Notes: generated by a model from the sequence alone, not told the origin. A DNA stretch of 64,000 bases from Thalassia testudinum (GCA_037157565.1 JAZHRO010000036.1:130394001-130458000), one strand, 5' to 3'; counted from the stretch's first letter, positions 1 through 11,250 are shown. Numbers and translations: made by a program.

Positions 1-2061
1 AAAGAAGTTATTCATCTCCGTTATCGTGTCGAGTACTGGTTGAGGTAGCACTCCTCGAACTGCTAATGGAAACAATACTTGCATGTAGACATGACAGTCG
101 TGACTTTTGAGACCACTAATCTTCTTCTGTGCTTCATTTATACACCTAGAAAGGTTTGAAAAATATCCATCTGGAACCCTAATTTCCTTTAAGAATGTAA
201 CTATTTTCTGCCTTTTCTCTTGATTTAGTGTATATAATGCATCAGGAAAGTCAACTCTACCACTATCATTCTGCTTGCCATGTAACTTGGGACAAATTCC
301 CATTTGCATTAAATTATTTCGTGTCTTCAAAGTATCTTTTGGATTATCTATTAGATTCAACATATCCAAAATATTATCTATCACATTCTTCTCTATATGC
401 ATGACAACAATATTGTGATGAATTTTCAGATCCTGCCAATAGGATAACTCCATGAAGAAAATGCTCTTCTTTTTAAACCCACGCAAGCAATCAACGTCAA
501 CCTTAAATGTATGTCCCAAACGAACATTACCGAGTTCATGCAACTTATCCATTATCTTGTCCCCTCTCAACCTAATTGAATCTGTCGTCAATAAGTTTTT
601 CAGATTTCTTGTTGAGTAACGACATGATTTACCATGAAATCAATCCTAAAAATCACTACTCCATCTGTGTTCAACTGGAAGAAACCTGCGATGCCCCAAG
701 TAAGAAAATTTGTTACTGTCCCGCAGTCGTAGATGGTGTGTATCTTCTATACAAATAGGACAAGCATATTTCCATTTTGTGCTCCAACCAGACAAGTTAG
801 CATACACAGGAAAGTCATTTATCGTCTACAGCAATGTAGCTCGCATATGAAAGAATTATTTTTTGTGTGCATCATAAGTTTTGACACCAACGTTCCACAA
901 GATTTTGAACTCATCTACAAGTGGCTGCAAATAAACATCAATAGCATTTCCAGGGGCCTTTAGACCGGGTATGAGTAAGCTCAACAACATAAAAGCTGAT
1001 TTCATACACATCCAAGGAGGCATGTTATACGTAACTATCACAACAGGCCATATAGAGTATGGAGGATACATGTTTTTAAATGGATTAAATCCATCACTTG
1101 CAAGGCCTAAATGTATATTCCATGCCTCTAATGCAAAATTTGGATACCTGTTATTAAATGCAATCCACTCATCAGCATCTGCAGGATGATGCATCATTCC
1201 ATCGGATGACTTATTTTCATGGTGCCATGTCATCCACTTTGCAGTCTTATTAGACATGAATAGGCATTGTAGTCTTGGAATCAGTGGAAAGTAACGCAAT
1301 ACATTCTAAGGTTGTCTTTTCCCTTTTCTTTTCTCACCATTATATCATGAATTGCCACATTCTGGACAACTTTCCAAGTTGTTGTTATCATGTCTATACA
1401 TGACACAATTGTTAGGCCATGCATCTATCTTCTCACTTTTCAGCCCTAAGACACAAAACTGTTTCTTAGCGTCATACCATGATTGTGGAAAATCTTTTGG
1501 AGTATTTAACAATTCTCCAATAAATTTGAGAACATCTGACATTAACTTAGAAGTCGCTCTATTCATCACCTTAATTTGAAACAAATTAAGAAGGAACGAT
1601 AATCTAGACACTGAATTAATCCCTGGAGCAATAAGTTCTTCCGTTTCTTGTAATGCATCCCAAAACTTACTATGATCATGGAACATGCTTTCATCGTCCA
1701 TTAGATTTACCTGACCATCTACCATCTCTTCCAACATTGTCATAACATTGTCACCACCTACATAATTAGAATATTCAAGAGTGGTGCGTCGTTTTGAACT
1801 CTTCGCAAGCTTCTCCCCATGAGCAATCCATACCGTGTAATGAAGCCACCATCCATCACATATGAGATGCTCAAATACAATATCTTGTTCGAATGACAAT
1901 CCATTCATACAATTCTTGCATGGGCATAAGATCTTATTATACAATCTTCCTTTCCTAAGTAGTTTCCTATCATCATGAAATGCCCAATCCAAAAACTGTA
2001 TCACTCCACTCTTATAACGAATGTAGTCGATGTTTCTCGAAGTTATCCAAGACTTGTCCAT
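1..2061 (-). pseudogene. CACTA (En/Spm) TNP2-type transposase, degenerate, 3' part beyond the window
   Basis: Read on the minus strand, this is a TNP2 (Transposase_21) protein of a CACTA DNA transposon, which cuts and pastes the element by acting on its terminal repeats. The start is at 2061 (MDKSWI), opening the transposase-associated N-terminal domain with a CPCKNC zinc motif. Next comes the linker ending near 1345 in a CPECGNS motif. A second block (1299-856) carries the family signatures RYFPLIPRLQ, LGLASDGFNPF, YPPYSIWPVV and IPGLKAPGN. From about 855 to 1 the reading continues through frame changes and stops: the CPIC zinc motif near 750, HIEKNVIDNIL near 390, and KSHDCHVYMQ near 100. 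Frameshifts near 1300-1345 and in 540-860 show it is dead. The C-terminal part lies left of the window. Family assignment is firm; the element ends are not seen here. Confidence 0.9.
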
Positions 2062-3050
2062 ATCAACCTAAATATGAAAATGACAGCCACAATTTGAAGG
2101 AGTGCATAACTACTTTGATCATAACTTAGGTGTTATTTGTCACATGTAACACATGTTTAAAGAAATTTTGGCAACATTTCCTTACACTTCCTCGGCATAC
2201 CCCCAAGACTGACATTAACTTGAGTCCTAAAACACTCAATGAAGGATGCTTAAGGGAGCTAGCTAAAATCAGTTGGTATGCCAGGGATGGACAAGAAGAT
2301 ACCACCGAAATTTCAACAAACATAAGTAACATGCAACAAATAAGACCTAAGTTGTGATCAAATATTCAAGAACCCTCCTTAATTCGTACCACTTCCGAAT
2401 TGAGGATGATCAAGACTTGTGTCATGGTATAAACGACAATACATTATGCATATATGTGTAGTATATATACATTGACTCATTGTTCCTATAACATGATCAC
2501 AAGTCTTGAATGGGAAACTATTTTGACACACTATCGAACCACTCTAACAAATAACCTTAGTGTTCTCATTTCCTGTTGTTTAATAACATGAACCTAAGTT
2601 GTGGATGATGCATGTATATACTTGTAACAATAATAACAAGCTTTCCTACAATATATGATTTTAAAAAAAAAGGTAAAGTTTCTTGTGCAATCTAGTGTAT
2701 TTCTCAAAAATACATGTTAGTAGCACGATTGTAGAAATATACTTATTCTATAATTTAAACATGGGCACACCTCACTGCATCACATGCATACAATTATTTA
2801 TAAGTAAGTGGGCACACCCCACTACAACACTCGCATATATACCTACCTATTAATCCTAACGTTCATGATTAACCTAAAACCTATAATAATAAGATCAGGT
2901 GTTACCTTCAAATGAGAGTAAAGACTAATGTAAAACCTTAGATATGTCAAAAGTCTTAAGGATCAAGCCTCAAATAGAAATAGAATATTAGAACCTGAAA
3001 AGGTATCAATTAAAACAGAATGGCCCCTTGGTTAAATCACAATGGCTGGT
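2062..3050. other. no gene; probable CACTA 5' flank with GTGGGCACACC motifs
   Basis: AT-rich DNA upstream of the transposase start. Two copies of a GGGCACACCYCAC motif lie at about 2764-2780 and 2809-2822, in the same orientation, and resemble subterminal repeats of CACTA elements. From about 2900 to 3050 the sequence may be 5' leader of an LTR element, because primer-binding sites follow it. I see no CACTA terminal repeat here. Confidence 0.45.
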
Positions 3051-3156
3051 GTTGTATGGATAATCCCCATCAACGGTGCCAAAATGTTGTACGGATAATC
3101 CCCGGCAACAGTGCCAAAATGTTGTATGGATAATCCCTAGCAATGATGCCAAAAAT
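3051..3156 (-). repeat. three tandem 35-bp units, each with a tRNA-Asp-like primer-binding site
   Basis: The units run 3051-3085, 3086-3120 and 3121-3156. Each starts GTTGTAYGGATAATCC and ends TGCCAAAAT. Read on the minus strand, each contains a site like the complement of the tRNA-Asp 3' end (3064-3081, 3099-3116, 3134-3151), the middle one being closest. They abut the outer end of the left LTR of element E, where a finished retrotransposon should have no primer-binding site. Confidence 0.75.
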
Positions 3157-4985
3157 GTTGGGTCGAAAATCTATGCAAAAAGGTTTGAGTTTTGAAAACC
3201 CATCATTGTATTACGATTTGCGAGAAAAAGCCATCAACAGATAATTTTACCGAAACCCAAAAGGAATTTCGAGTCAAACACAGGGAGCGGACATTTGAAT
3301 AAAAATCGTGTTTAATTTATTGTCACGAAGCATATTAGCTGGTCGAATTAAATCTAAACTAGCTATCTACTTAAAGAATAATTAATAGAAGAGAGATAGA
3401 ATAATACAAATAAAGACAAAATAGAGAGAGAATGAACAAAAATTTCATAACCACAATATCATGTTTATTACAACTAACCACTATAATAGAAAGCAGGAAA
3501 TCTACACTAGAAAGCAGTAAATCTACTCTATAAAGTAATAAAGAGAAGGTGGAGAGAAGTTATCCTCCTCGACGTTGCTTGAAGGACGAGCCGCGTTGAC
3601 AGAGTGCCCGGGCGAAGGTGGTGAGATGTGGGATGAAAGAGAATGATGATAAATGATAGAGAATGGGGCAAGGTGACATCGCAGCGTGATCCACTTCTTG
3701 AATGGCGATGAGAAGACAACTGTAGACTGCTCCACGAATGGGATGAGGAGGTGGAAAAATTATATGTTTAACTCTAGAGGAGCATCCCAGGTTTGGGACA
3801 AGCTTTTAGAACTTTGGAGGGGGTGAGAGAAGAGAGGAAGGGATGGGAAATATGTGGGGGTTATAGGCTATTCATAGGTGAGGTTTGAAGGGGCAATTAG
3901 GTCATTTCCAGTCAAAAGCATTAATGTAAGGGCCTTTAGTGGCAGATTTAAGTGTCACTAAAGCCCTGAACGTGGGCTTAGTGACGCGTGCACCCACCGC
4001 CTATTCACCTTCATGCACACTCAACGCATAGCCACAATCTTGCGATCTCAATTGTTTGATCGCGAGATCGAGCGACTTAAACGCACTGCACTTCATCGCG
4101 TGCCTGCGTGCGATCGAGCGTTCAAACGTGTGCCCAATCGTGCATGCGTGATCCGCGCACTATGGTGAAGCCACATCGTGACTCCTTGCCTGCACGATTG
4201 CCATCTAACAGTCGAATCGAGCTGCCCTATGCCCATGCCTTGATTTGAGGCACGCAGGGGCTCGAACTCACGTCCTCGTCTCACGTATGAAGTGCCCAGC
4301 CACTGCGCTACAGCTGCCATTTGGTTGCGTTTATGTTTTAAGGGTCGGCACTTGCAACCGTTGCATGGTGATCCAATGGTTGAGATCATCTGATCCCATT
4401 CCTTCAAATGAGGAGGGGGCATGGCCTCGAGTAAATCTCGGCCATTGAATCAAGATCCAATAGCTAAGCTTGCATGATGGAGAGGCTTTTGAGGAAGAGG
4501 AGCAGGCTGATGGTGTGTGCGGATGGCTGGGATGGTGCCACGTGGCACCATCCTGGCTGTCCATCTTCATATACTTGTAGGAAGTGCCACGGATGTCGGA
4601 TTGGACTGATTTTCAAGGCGTTGGGCTGCGATCATCGATCCGGACCCATCCGTGCGATTAGATTTATCATTTAAGGTATGGATTTACACCATCTTGCCCC
4701 TTGAGCTCTGATCTTTCTTGGACTGCATCTGATACTACGAAAGTCCAATAAGGGCGATCTTGATAGTCGCCCTGATCTGATACGTACGGTTGGATCTTCA
4801 ATCCGAGGCCCCAGATATTGCCCTATTACCTTACCACAAAAAGGGAATATTAACCTAAGCTTTATATAACCTAACCTAAATGCAAGATGATGCATGTTAT
4901 GCAATATTTATAATGTATGATGCAACTATATACCTATGAATGTGCATAAATAGACAGTTTATGTGATATAAACATGTTTACATCA
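3156..4985 (-). repeat. element E left LTR (3' LTR), 1,830 bp
   Basis: Bounded on the plus strand by TGTTGGGTCG at the left and TTTACATCA at the right. It matches 9215-9515 plus 11251-12507 over its length and is a more distant relative of the solo LTR at 9516-11250. It contains a conserved hairpin with arms like CTTTAGTG (3934-3964), a TCCTCC/GGAGGA-type hairpin near 3561-3590, and a tRNA-like module (4250-4318). Confidence 0.85.
4250..4318 (-). promoter_or_regulatory. tRNA-like module (A box and B box) in the element E left LTR
   Basis: On the minus strand an A box TAGCGCAGTGG (4300-4310) is followed by a B box GTTCGAGCC (4259-4267), with starts 43 nt apart, the spacing of a tRNA gene. The acceptor and T stems do not pair well, so it is not a working tRNA. 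It resembles the head of Au-like plant SINEs. The same module sits at the same place in the other two LTRs of the family. Confidence 0.6.
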
Positions 4986-5013
4986 CAACCCCATGCCTAT
5001 CTTCTACTAGTCC
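4986..5013 (-). promoter_or_regulatory. polypurine tract of element E
   Basis: Directly next to the 3' LTR. On the element strand it reads GGACTAGTAGAAGATAGGCA followed by TGGGG and TTG, then the LTR start TGATG. The same GGACTAN-AAAAG-TAGGCATGGGG context precedes the 3' LTRs of elements 1 and 3 and the LTR at 55105. It primes plus-strand DNA synthesis. Confidence 0.8.
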
Positions 5014-6204
5014 CTAGTAAAACTACATGCTATTTGTAAGAGAATTAGGTCAGATTTCTTGGGCAATAATTATTTTTCAACTCTTATGAATTTCAACTAA
5101 GATCTGAACTACAGAGAGACAATAGCGTCCGGGTGTTTGCCAAAATGCAAACTGCCTCAAGCCATCGCCTTATTCAAATAAAGATATTTTTCTTCTTTTC
5201 TAATTTTTTTTGGATTTTTGAGTTTAGGGTTTTGGAGCAACTTTCTACGGCCACTCAACCCACCCAAGACTCGAAGAGAACACTAAATTTTAAGCATCTT
5301 TATGTGTGAAATGTGATAGACTCACTGATTGGAGATTAAAACAAACTTTAGGTTTCTATGCCCCTAGGTGACCTTGGAAAGGAATTCTGCCTAAAGATAT
5401 ATCTATTTGACCAGTAGCCTTCTCCCTGCTTTTATTTTTATGGGGTTAACACAAAAGCGAACCTAGTGTATATCTCCTCGGCTTATTCTACTTCCCTGCT
5501 TCTTCCTAACTGTTTAAGAATTTTGCGTGCATGTTGGTGAGCTAGGATCTGGACAACCTACTAATGGGCTGTTACCCATGATAACTTGTCAACCATACTC
5601 GTACGATGAAGTGTGGCTTATTTCTTTTTTTTTCTCTTTTCTCCTTTTCTATTTTTTTTCTTTTCTTTTTAGATATTTTTCTATTTTTTTTCTAAGTAGG
5701 TGGCTTCCCTGATCTAAGATTTACCTAAAGGCAGTAGGAAAAGAATGGTTATGTGACTGGGCTCTAGACAACCAACCAATGGACTGTTACCCACGAAAAC
5801 TTACCAACCATAACACCCTAGAAGGTTCATTAGCTACCCAATTTTTGAAAAAACCATCGAAAAGTGAGTCAGTGCAAATAGTGTGTAGATGCTTAGACTT
5901 AAAATCCCCTCAAATCAAAGGGTAGGTAAGTCACGTACTTATCACCCCAACTTATTAACCAATTAAAAATTGAATTCACAATGGCGAGGACTTGATAAAT
6001 AGGTCTACATTTTAGTGGACACCCAAGCTGATTAAGCCCGAAGACCTGAAGGGTCTAAGTGTTCAAGTCATGCAGTTTAACTATCTAAGATTGAAAATTT
6101 TCTAAAGCCCAAGTTGTCTTTCCTAATTCCATAATTTTTTTTAATAAATAAAAAGAAAACAAAAAGAATCTACAGAGTTAACGAAATAATTCGGAGATGA
6201 ATAT
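5014..6204. other. no gene; 3' non-coding part of element E
   Basis: Long untranslated region between the two polypurine motifs. A T-rich tract at about 5620-5690 is purine-rich on the element strand. Two diverged copies of a roughly 65-bp segment containing GGACAACC/AGACAACC, TGTTACCCA and CAACCATA lie at about 5540-5600 and 5757-5815. No envelope-like reading frame is visible. Confidence 0.7.
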
Positions 6205-6219
6205 CCACCCCCCATGCCT
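6205..6219 (-). promoter_or_regulatory. second, internal polypurine-like motif of element E
   Basis: Element strand: TAGGCATGGGGGGTGGATAT, preceded by GAGGACATTTCATTGG. It lies at the end of the gag-like frame, about 1.2 kb from the LTR-adjacent tract, and recurs at the same place in elements 1 and 3. Confidence 0.7.
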
Positions 6220-6239
6220 ATCCAATGAAATGTCCTCAT

Positions 6240-8330
6240 TATATTAAAAAGATGTGACAAGGAGTGGAGTACAGAGGAAAGCACCTGAATTGTGTGACTA
6301 TCCGGTCAGCTCCAAAATAAAACAAACTGTATACATGCTGAATTTAGTGCCTTCAGCTAGGCACACTATACACATAAGAAGAAACAAAGAATTCACTGGT
6401 GCAGGTCAGAATCAGGATAAAAAGATTTACCTTAGGACCTGTCAACAGAAGTCCACAGATGTGGACCAGATTGTGGTGCAGACCCATACCCCATGGTCAA
6501 GTATATCTAAGGTTCTGGATAAAAGTTACCTAGAACCTGAGATCAGTATGCAAGTGGGGTCGAGCATGCTATTTGTGAGGATGCAACCCAAGACCAAAAA
6601 GTCGGGTTACAAAGAGATTAAGCTCAAAAGGATAAGCAATGAATGTGTGCTTGGGTTGGACATCCTCTGAATCAAAGATGTCATAAGGGTCCTGATAGAA
6701 GGTTGGTGGTCTCAGACAAATAGGCATCCTTAGACTTGATCATCTATTTCCTTTGGAATTGGCTTCCCATATCATCATTTCCCAATTCCTATCCTCCACA
6801 ATCAGGACTTCAGATTTCGGGACCTCTTGCATGATAATCGCCCCGTCGAAAATTTCCAAGTCTAAAAGATGTGATTGAATCAGAATGGACTTGGGTTTAG
6901 TGATTTCAAAATCAAAATCGTCAGTAATCTTAATGGGATGTGATTGTGGATCGGGGCTATGAATTGAATCCTCCATGAAATGAGGATCTGAATCCACCTT
7001 GTGATCCCTAATAGGATCAAGTTCCTCAATTTTAAGGCCATCAAGATTTATCAAATTCCTCAAGCACAATCATCTCATTAAAATCATGTGAGACGTTGCA
7101 TAATGATTCTTCACCTTCAGAATAAAAAAATTCTAAATCTGCATTAATGTATGTCTCAAAATTATCTATCATTTTTTCTTCCATGGAGACATACGTTTCC
7201 TCGTACCCCGACTCAGGGATCTCAGGTGAAGAAATCAGTTCATCCTTATTTGATTGCTCTAGAATAACCTGGTCAACCCTTGTCTCGTAAAACATGTTCC
7301 CCCTACAAGTGCCTAAGCAAATTCTGACATTGAATCTCTTGTCAAGGGTTCATCATGGGAATCCTCCAAAGATTGGACTAGAGCAATCACAAATCTCATC
7401 CTCAATTTCAATAACTTCCCAAGTAAAAACTCACCCGGGTCCTTATCCTTAACATCCTGGAGCCAATTCAACAAATACTTGTTAAGATCATCAATCATTT
7501 CAATCAGAAGCTCTAATTCTTTAGGGCAAGGTGTTGGCTGAGCTTCTAGAGATTGAATGGTATTCCTTAAGTTAGCCAACAACTTATCTTGAACCAGGTT
7601 AACCTGAACCAAATGGTTTCGTTCAAGGTTGGGTGAGCTTGGGTTCAGTCCAGGGGAGTCAACAAATTGAGGTTCTTGATACCCTCCCTGATAATAGGTC
7701 ATTTCAGGTTGTCCATAAAGAGGTGATGACCTATATGTAGTGTAATTTGGGGAAGGGTAAGGATCAACATATCCTTCTTAATTGTAGATCATATTAGGTT
7801 GTCTAAATGAGGGCGGTGATCTATAATTGATGTAGCTTTGAGAAGGATAAGAATCAAGATCATAGTGTCCAGGGTTAGACCCTGAACATGGAGGTCCAAA
7901 ATTGTATCCCCAATCTGAGTTATCCCAGCTGGTAGATGGTTGATTACAGCACAAGTCGAGATAATAATCATCATATTGGGGATAAGATGTATCAAGAGGG
8001 TAAGAGTGGGAATATGTGTAGAATGTGGAAGGATTCATGACAAACAAGAGGAAGAAAGGTGCCCTGCAATACAAACAATCAAACATGTCCTTAATTGGGC
8101 TAGCCTAAAGACCTACAGGCTCCCAGAACCCATCTTGAGATAAAGAAATGATTTGATCAACTTCTTTATGGTCAATCCAACCAGTTAGATGGAGGCGCTG
8201 GGGAGAAGGTTCTTCCTTGGGCTTGCACCTCCGGTTCCTAGTGTACCCCCCAACCATGATCATTTGATTCTGCTTCCCTAGTTAGACATCAGATTGAATG
8301 GTAGAAACAGACTAATCGAAAAGAATCTCG
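6240..8330 (-). pseudogene. broken gag-like reading frame of element E
   Basis: Minus-strand coding remnant without a recognised domain. Open pieces run 8086-7778 (rich in Tyr, Ser, Pro, Asn and Asp, like the proline/tyrosine-rich tail of Athila gag), 7702-7313 (predicted helical, Leu/Glu-rich), 7295-7041 (acidic) and 7069-6740 (acidic, Asp/Ile-rich). Further coding-like sequence lies upstream to about 8330. Stops and short overlaps separate them. I see none of the gag capsid motif KFFPIGRTN, the protease DLGAS motif or RT motifs. The position between leader and the GAGGACAT...GGCATGGGGGG signal is that of gag-protease in element 3. It is probably a rapidly evolving protein of a non-autonomous element; function unknown. 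Confidence 0.5.
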
Positions 8331-9193
8331 ATCTAGACTCCAAAGAGCGAGTCCAATCCTTAAGGCCAATGTCTACTCTATTTTAATTAGGGTTAGGTTT
8401 GAATGTGCTTTGGAATATGATGGACCCTTTATTTGGGTTGTGCCCTTAATGATTGATTGATATGTGTGTGCATGCACAATCGATGGTTTTCAAGCAAGAT
8501 TATTTTTGGATGTAAATTTTAGGGTTTAAATCTTGTTTAGTAGCTTTTAGGATTAAACTTTAGGTATATTCAATCAAGTTTAGTTGGCACACCAGGTTTT
8601 GAAAGCATAGGTGAAGATGTCTTCCTTTAAAGCTTAAAAGAATGTGGAGTGCTTGGTAAATCCCTAAAAGTTGAACCTATGTGGCAGCTACTTGATGAGT
8701 TATTTTTAGTTGAAGTGGTGCAGCCCAAATAACTAAAATAATTGGCCTGATGCACCACTTAATTAGGCACACAAGTGATTACCTAATCTGATTTCTACTC
8801 GATTATGTGTTGATGAGTGTACCGGTCCTAAAGATCAAGTTACCGGTTGAGTATGAAAAATCAGAAGAGGTTGTGTACCTCTATGAGACTTTTTTTAAAA
8901 AAATTTTTTCTTTATATGCGGAGGGTAAGGCAGGTGGAGGTGACAAACAAATAATCAAAACTACCCTTAGAGTTTATGCAAGCTCCTAGGTTAATTAGGG
9001 TTTGTGTTATTAGGTGATGGAATGAATCCTAGTGGGTGGGGAGGTAGGGGTAAACTTACAGACCCTTCAACAACACTTTACTCCAATCTATCGATTTGCT
9101 TACCTTGTGAGAGTACCTGCAATCACAATAAGAAAGGAGAGAAGTAAGGTAAAAGATAAGGTAGGAAAATGCAAAAAATCAAAGAGCGTCACC
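8331..9193. other. no gene; 5' leader of element E
   Basis: Non-coding sequence between the primer-binding site and the first coding remnant on the minus strand. I see no other feature in it. Confidence 0.6.
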
Positions 9194-9211
9194 TCCTTGG
9201 CAACAGTGCCA
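9194..9211 (-). promoter_or_regulatory. primer-binding site of element E (tRNA-Asp type, diverged)
   Basis: Element strand TGGCACTGTTGCCAAGGA, next to the 5' LTR. It differs at four positions from the expected complement of the tRNA-Asp 3' end. The units at 3051-3156 are closer matches. Confidence 0.7.
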
Positions 9212-9214
9212 AAA

Positions 9215-9515
9215 TGTTGGATCTGAAAATCTACACAAAAATGTTTGAGTTTTGAAAATCTATCGTTGTAGTGCGATTTGCGAAGAAAAATCATCAACAG
9301 ATAATTTTACCGAAACTCAAAATGAATTCTGGGTCGAACACAGGGAGGCGTTGTTTGATTAAAAATCACGTTTGATTTATTGTCACGAAGCAAATTAGCT
9401 GATCAAATTAAATCTAAACTAGCTATCTATTTAAAGAATAATTAATAGAAGAGAGATAGAATAATACAAATAAAAACAAAATAGAGAGAATGAACAAGAA
9501 TTTCATAACCACAAT
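9215..9515 (-). repeat. element E right LTR (5' LTR), first segment
   Basis: Starts TGTTGGATCTG on the plus strand and matches 3156-3460 of the left LTR. It is interrupted after the target site ACAAT (9511-9515) by a solo LTR and resumes at 11256. Confidence 0.85.
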
Positions 9516-10261
9516 TGTTGAACGTGCAAATTGCTACGCTAACGTGTTAGGTTTTGGAGAACCTGTCGTTGTAGTTTGAAAGCGAAGAACTTGTGTTCAA
9601 CAAATAAAATTTATACCAAAATTGAAATTCCGGGTCGAACACAGGGAGGCGGACGTTTGATTTAAAAACTACGCATTTCTTTTTATTTGTCACGAAGTAA
9701 TTCAATTTAAAACTATCTAATTATTTGCAATAAATAGAAGAGAGAGAGAGGATAAGAGAGAGAGAATATTACACATAAAAATAAAAAATGAGATGTAGAA
9801 TAAACAGAGAATTTATCATTAAGGAGATTGTTCATTACAACGAGAAAGCATAACACAATTGCACTAGAAAGCGATAAATTTACTCTAGAAAGCATTAAAA
9901 GAATGGAGGGAGAAATGTCCTCCTCGACGATCGCTTGGAGGACGAGCAGAACTACTCTAGAAAGCAGTAAATATATACTAGAAAGCAGTAAAAAGAATAG
10001 GGAGAGAGAAATCCTCCTCGACGGTCGCTTGGAGGATGAGCCGGACAAGATGACTCCTGAATGAAGGAGGACGAAGGAGGACGAAGCAGAAGAACGAGAA
10101 CGGAGTAGCATGCCGTCGTCGTCGCGGGATCCACTTCGGAAGGGGGATGAAAATTTGGACTTTATCTCACGAGAAGCATCCCGGGTGTGGCACACGCTTC
10201 TCTTGAGCTTTGGAGAGGTAGAGAAGAGAAGGAAGGGATAAGAATTTCGTGTGGAGGGGGT

Positions 10262-10275
10262 CTCCTTTTATAGTT
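10262..10275 (-). promoter_or_regulatory. TATA box of the solo LTR
   Basis: Minus strand CAACTATAAAAGGA. The matching position in the right LTR of element E reads CTATAAATAG (11647-11660); in the left LTR it has decayed. Confidence 0.6.
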
Positions 10276-10329
10276 GCAAGGAGTAGAGGCAAATTGGTCA
10301 TTACATCTTTAAAACAATAAATAAGGGGT

Positions 10330-10359
10330 CTTTAGTGACAGATAAAACCGTCACTAAAG
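10330..10359. promoter_or_regulatory. perfect hairpin upstream of the LTR TATA box
   Basis: Arms CTTTAGTGAC and GTCACTAAAG with a 10-nt loop. Versions with one or no mismatch lie at the same place in the element E LTRs (3934-3964 and about 11712-11742). GTGACGG-type sequences are common in plant transposon ends, so a captured fragment is possible. Confidence 0.6.
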
Positions 10360-10589
10360 CCCCAACGTGGGCGTAGTGCCCGCCGCCCACACGCGCCTCC
10401 TCAGCTGCCCGCGTACAGTGCCCGCCCACGTTCATTAAATCTCGCCCGTTGCTGTGCGCCCGCCTCAACACGTACGATGGTGCGTCGTCGTCGCACGTGC
10501 AATAGCGCGTCATCGCTATTGAGAGCAGATGACTATCCGATCAAGATCCGATGCACGCCCGCGCCCGCTCGCCCGCACCCTTCGCCTCC

Positions 10590-10655
10590 TCGCTGCGGCT
10601 TGAACGCGCGTCTGCTGCTCGTGATAGCGCCTTCGACCGCTACGCTACAAGGCAC
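10590..10655 (-). promoter_or_regulatory. tRNA-like module in the solo LTR
   Basis: Minus strand A box TAGCGTAGCGG (10637-10647) and B box GTTCAAGCC (10597-10605), starts 42 nt apart. The sequence between the boxes has diverged from the other two copies while both boxes still match the RNA polymerase III consensus. Confidence 0.55.
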
Positions 10656-11250
10656 GGATGGTCGAGCGGACGCTTTTAGGCACGACTATCCACAGCCGTT
10701 GGATCGAGATCCAACAGTGGAGAGGGAGCAGGTGCGGAAGCTTCACTGGGTGCAGGCGGCCGTTTGGGCAGCCGAGATGGTGCCACGTGGCACTATCTTG
10801 GTCGTCCATCTTCTGAATGTTGTAGATGGTGCCACGGATGTCAGATTGACTCGATTTTTGTGTCGTTGGGTTGCAATCGTCGATACTAATTCATCCGTGC
10901 GGTCAGATTTGTCATTTGAGGTGTGAATTTAGACCATCCTGGTCCTTGATCTTCTAGGGTTCCCCGGTTACTATCTGATGCTATGGATGCCTGATTAGGG
11001 CGATCTTGGAGTCGTTGAACTTCAATCGTCACCTTGATCACATCCATACGGTTGGATCTTTGATCCAAGACCCCGATAAAATGTTTGCCCTGTCCAAGCA
11101 CATAAAAGGAGACAATTAACCTCAATTTTATTCAAACTACTCTAAATGCAAGATGATGCATGTTATGCAATATTTATATCATGAATGCAATCCTATGCTT
11201 AAGAACATGCATAAATAGACATCTTAAGTAGTGTAAATGTGTTTACATCA

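Larger units (their letters stand above)
9516..11250 (-). mobile_element. solo LTR related to element E, 1,735 bp, target duplication ACAAT
   Basis: Bounded by TGTTGAACG and TTTACATCA, with ACAAT at 9511-9515 and 11251-11255. It has the same plan as the element E LTRs but is clearly diverged, so it is a second subfamily. Features include a repeated CTAGAAAGCAGTAAA segment near 9865-9995, duplicated TCCTCCTCGACG...GGAGGA hairpins near 9918-9945 and 10011-10036, a TATA box (10262-10275), a perfect 10-bp hairpin (10330-10359) and the tRNA-like module (10590-10655). A solo LTR is what remains after recombination between two LTRs. Confidence 0.9.

Noticed and set aside
3051..3156. CRISPR-like or minisatellite array
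   Set aside because: Only three units without spacers, and the unit is explained by a primer-binding site next to an LTR.
4250..4318. A functional tRNA gene
   Set aside because: A and B boxes are present, but acceptor and T stems do not pair and no terminator or anticodon arm is convincing.
6254..6670. 138-codon plus-strand frame in element E
   Set aside because: Antisense to the element, lies at the end of the gag-like remnant, and has no recognisable features.
10301..10513. Short minus-strand frames near the LTR hairpin
   Set aside because: They cover the TATA/hairpin region of the LTR and are not kept in the related LTRs.
10477..10926. 149-codon plus-strand frame in the solo LTR, and similar frames at 11819-12214
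   Set aside because: GC-rich LTR sequence with the tRNA-like module on the other strand; not conserved as protein between the LTRs.
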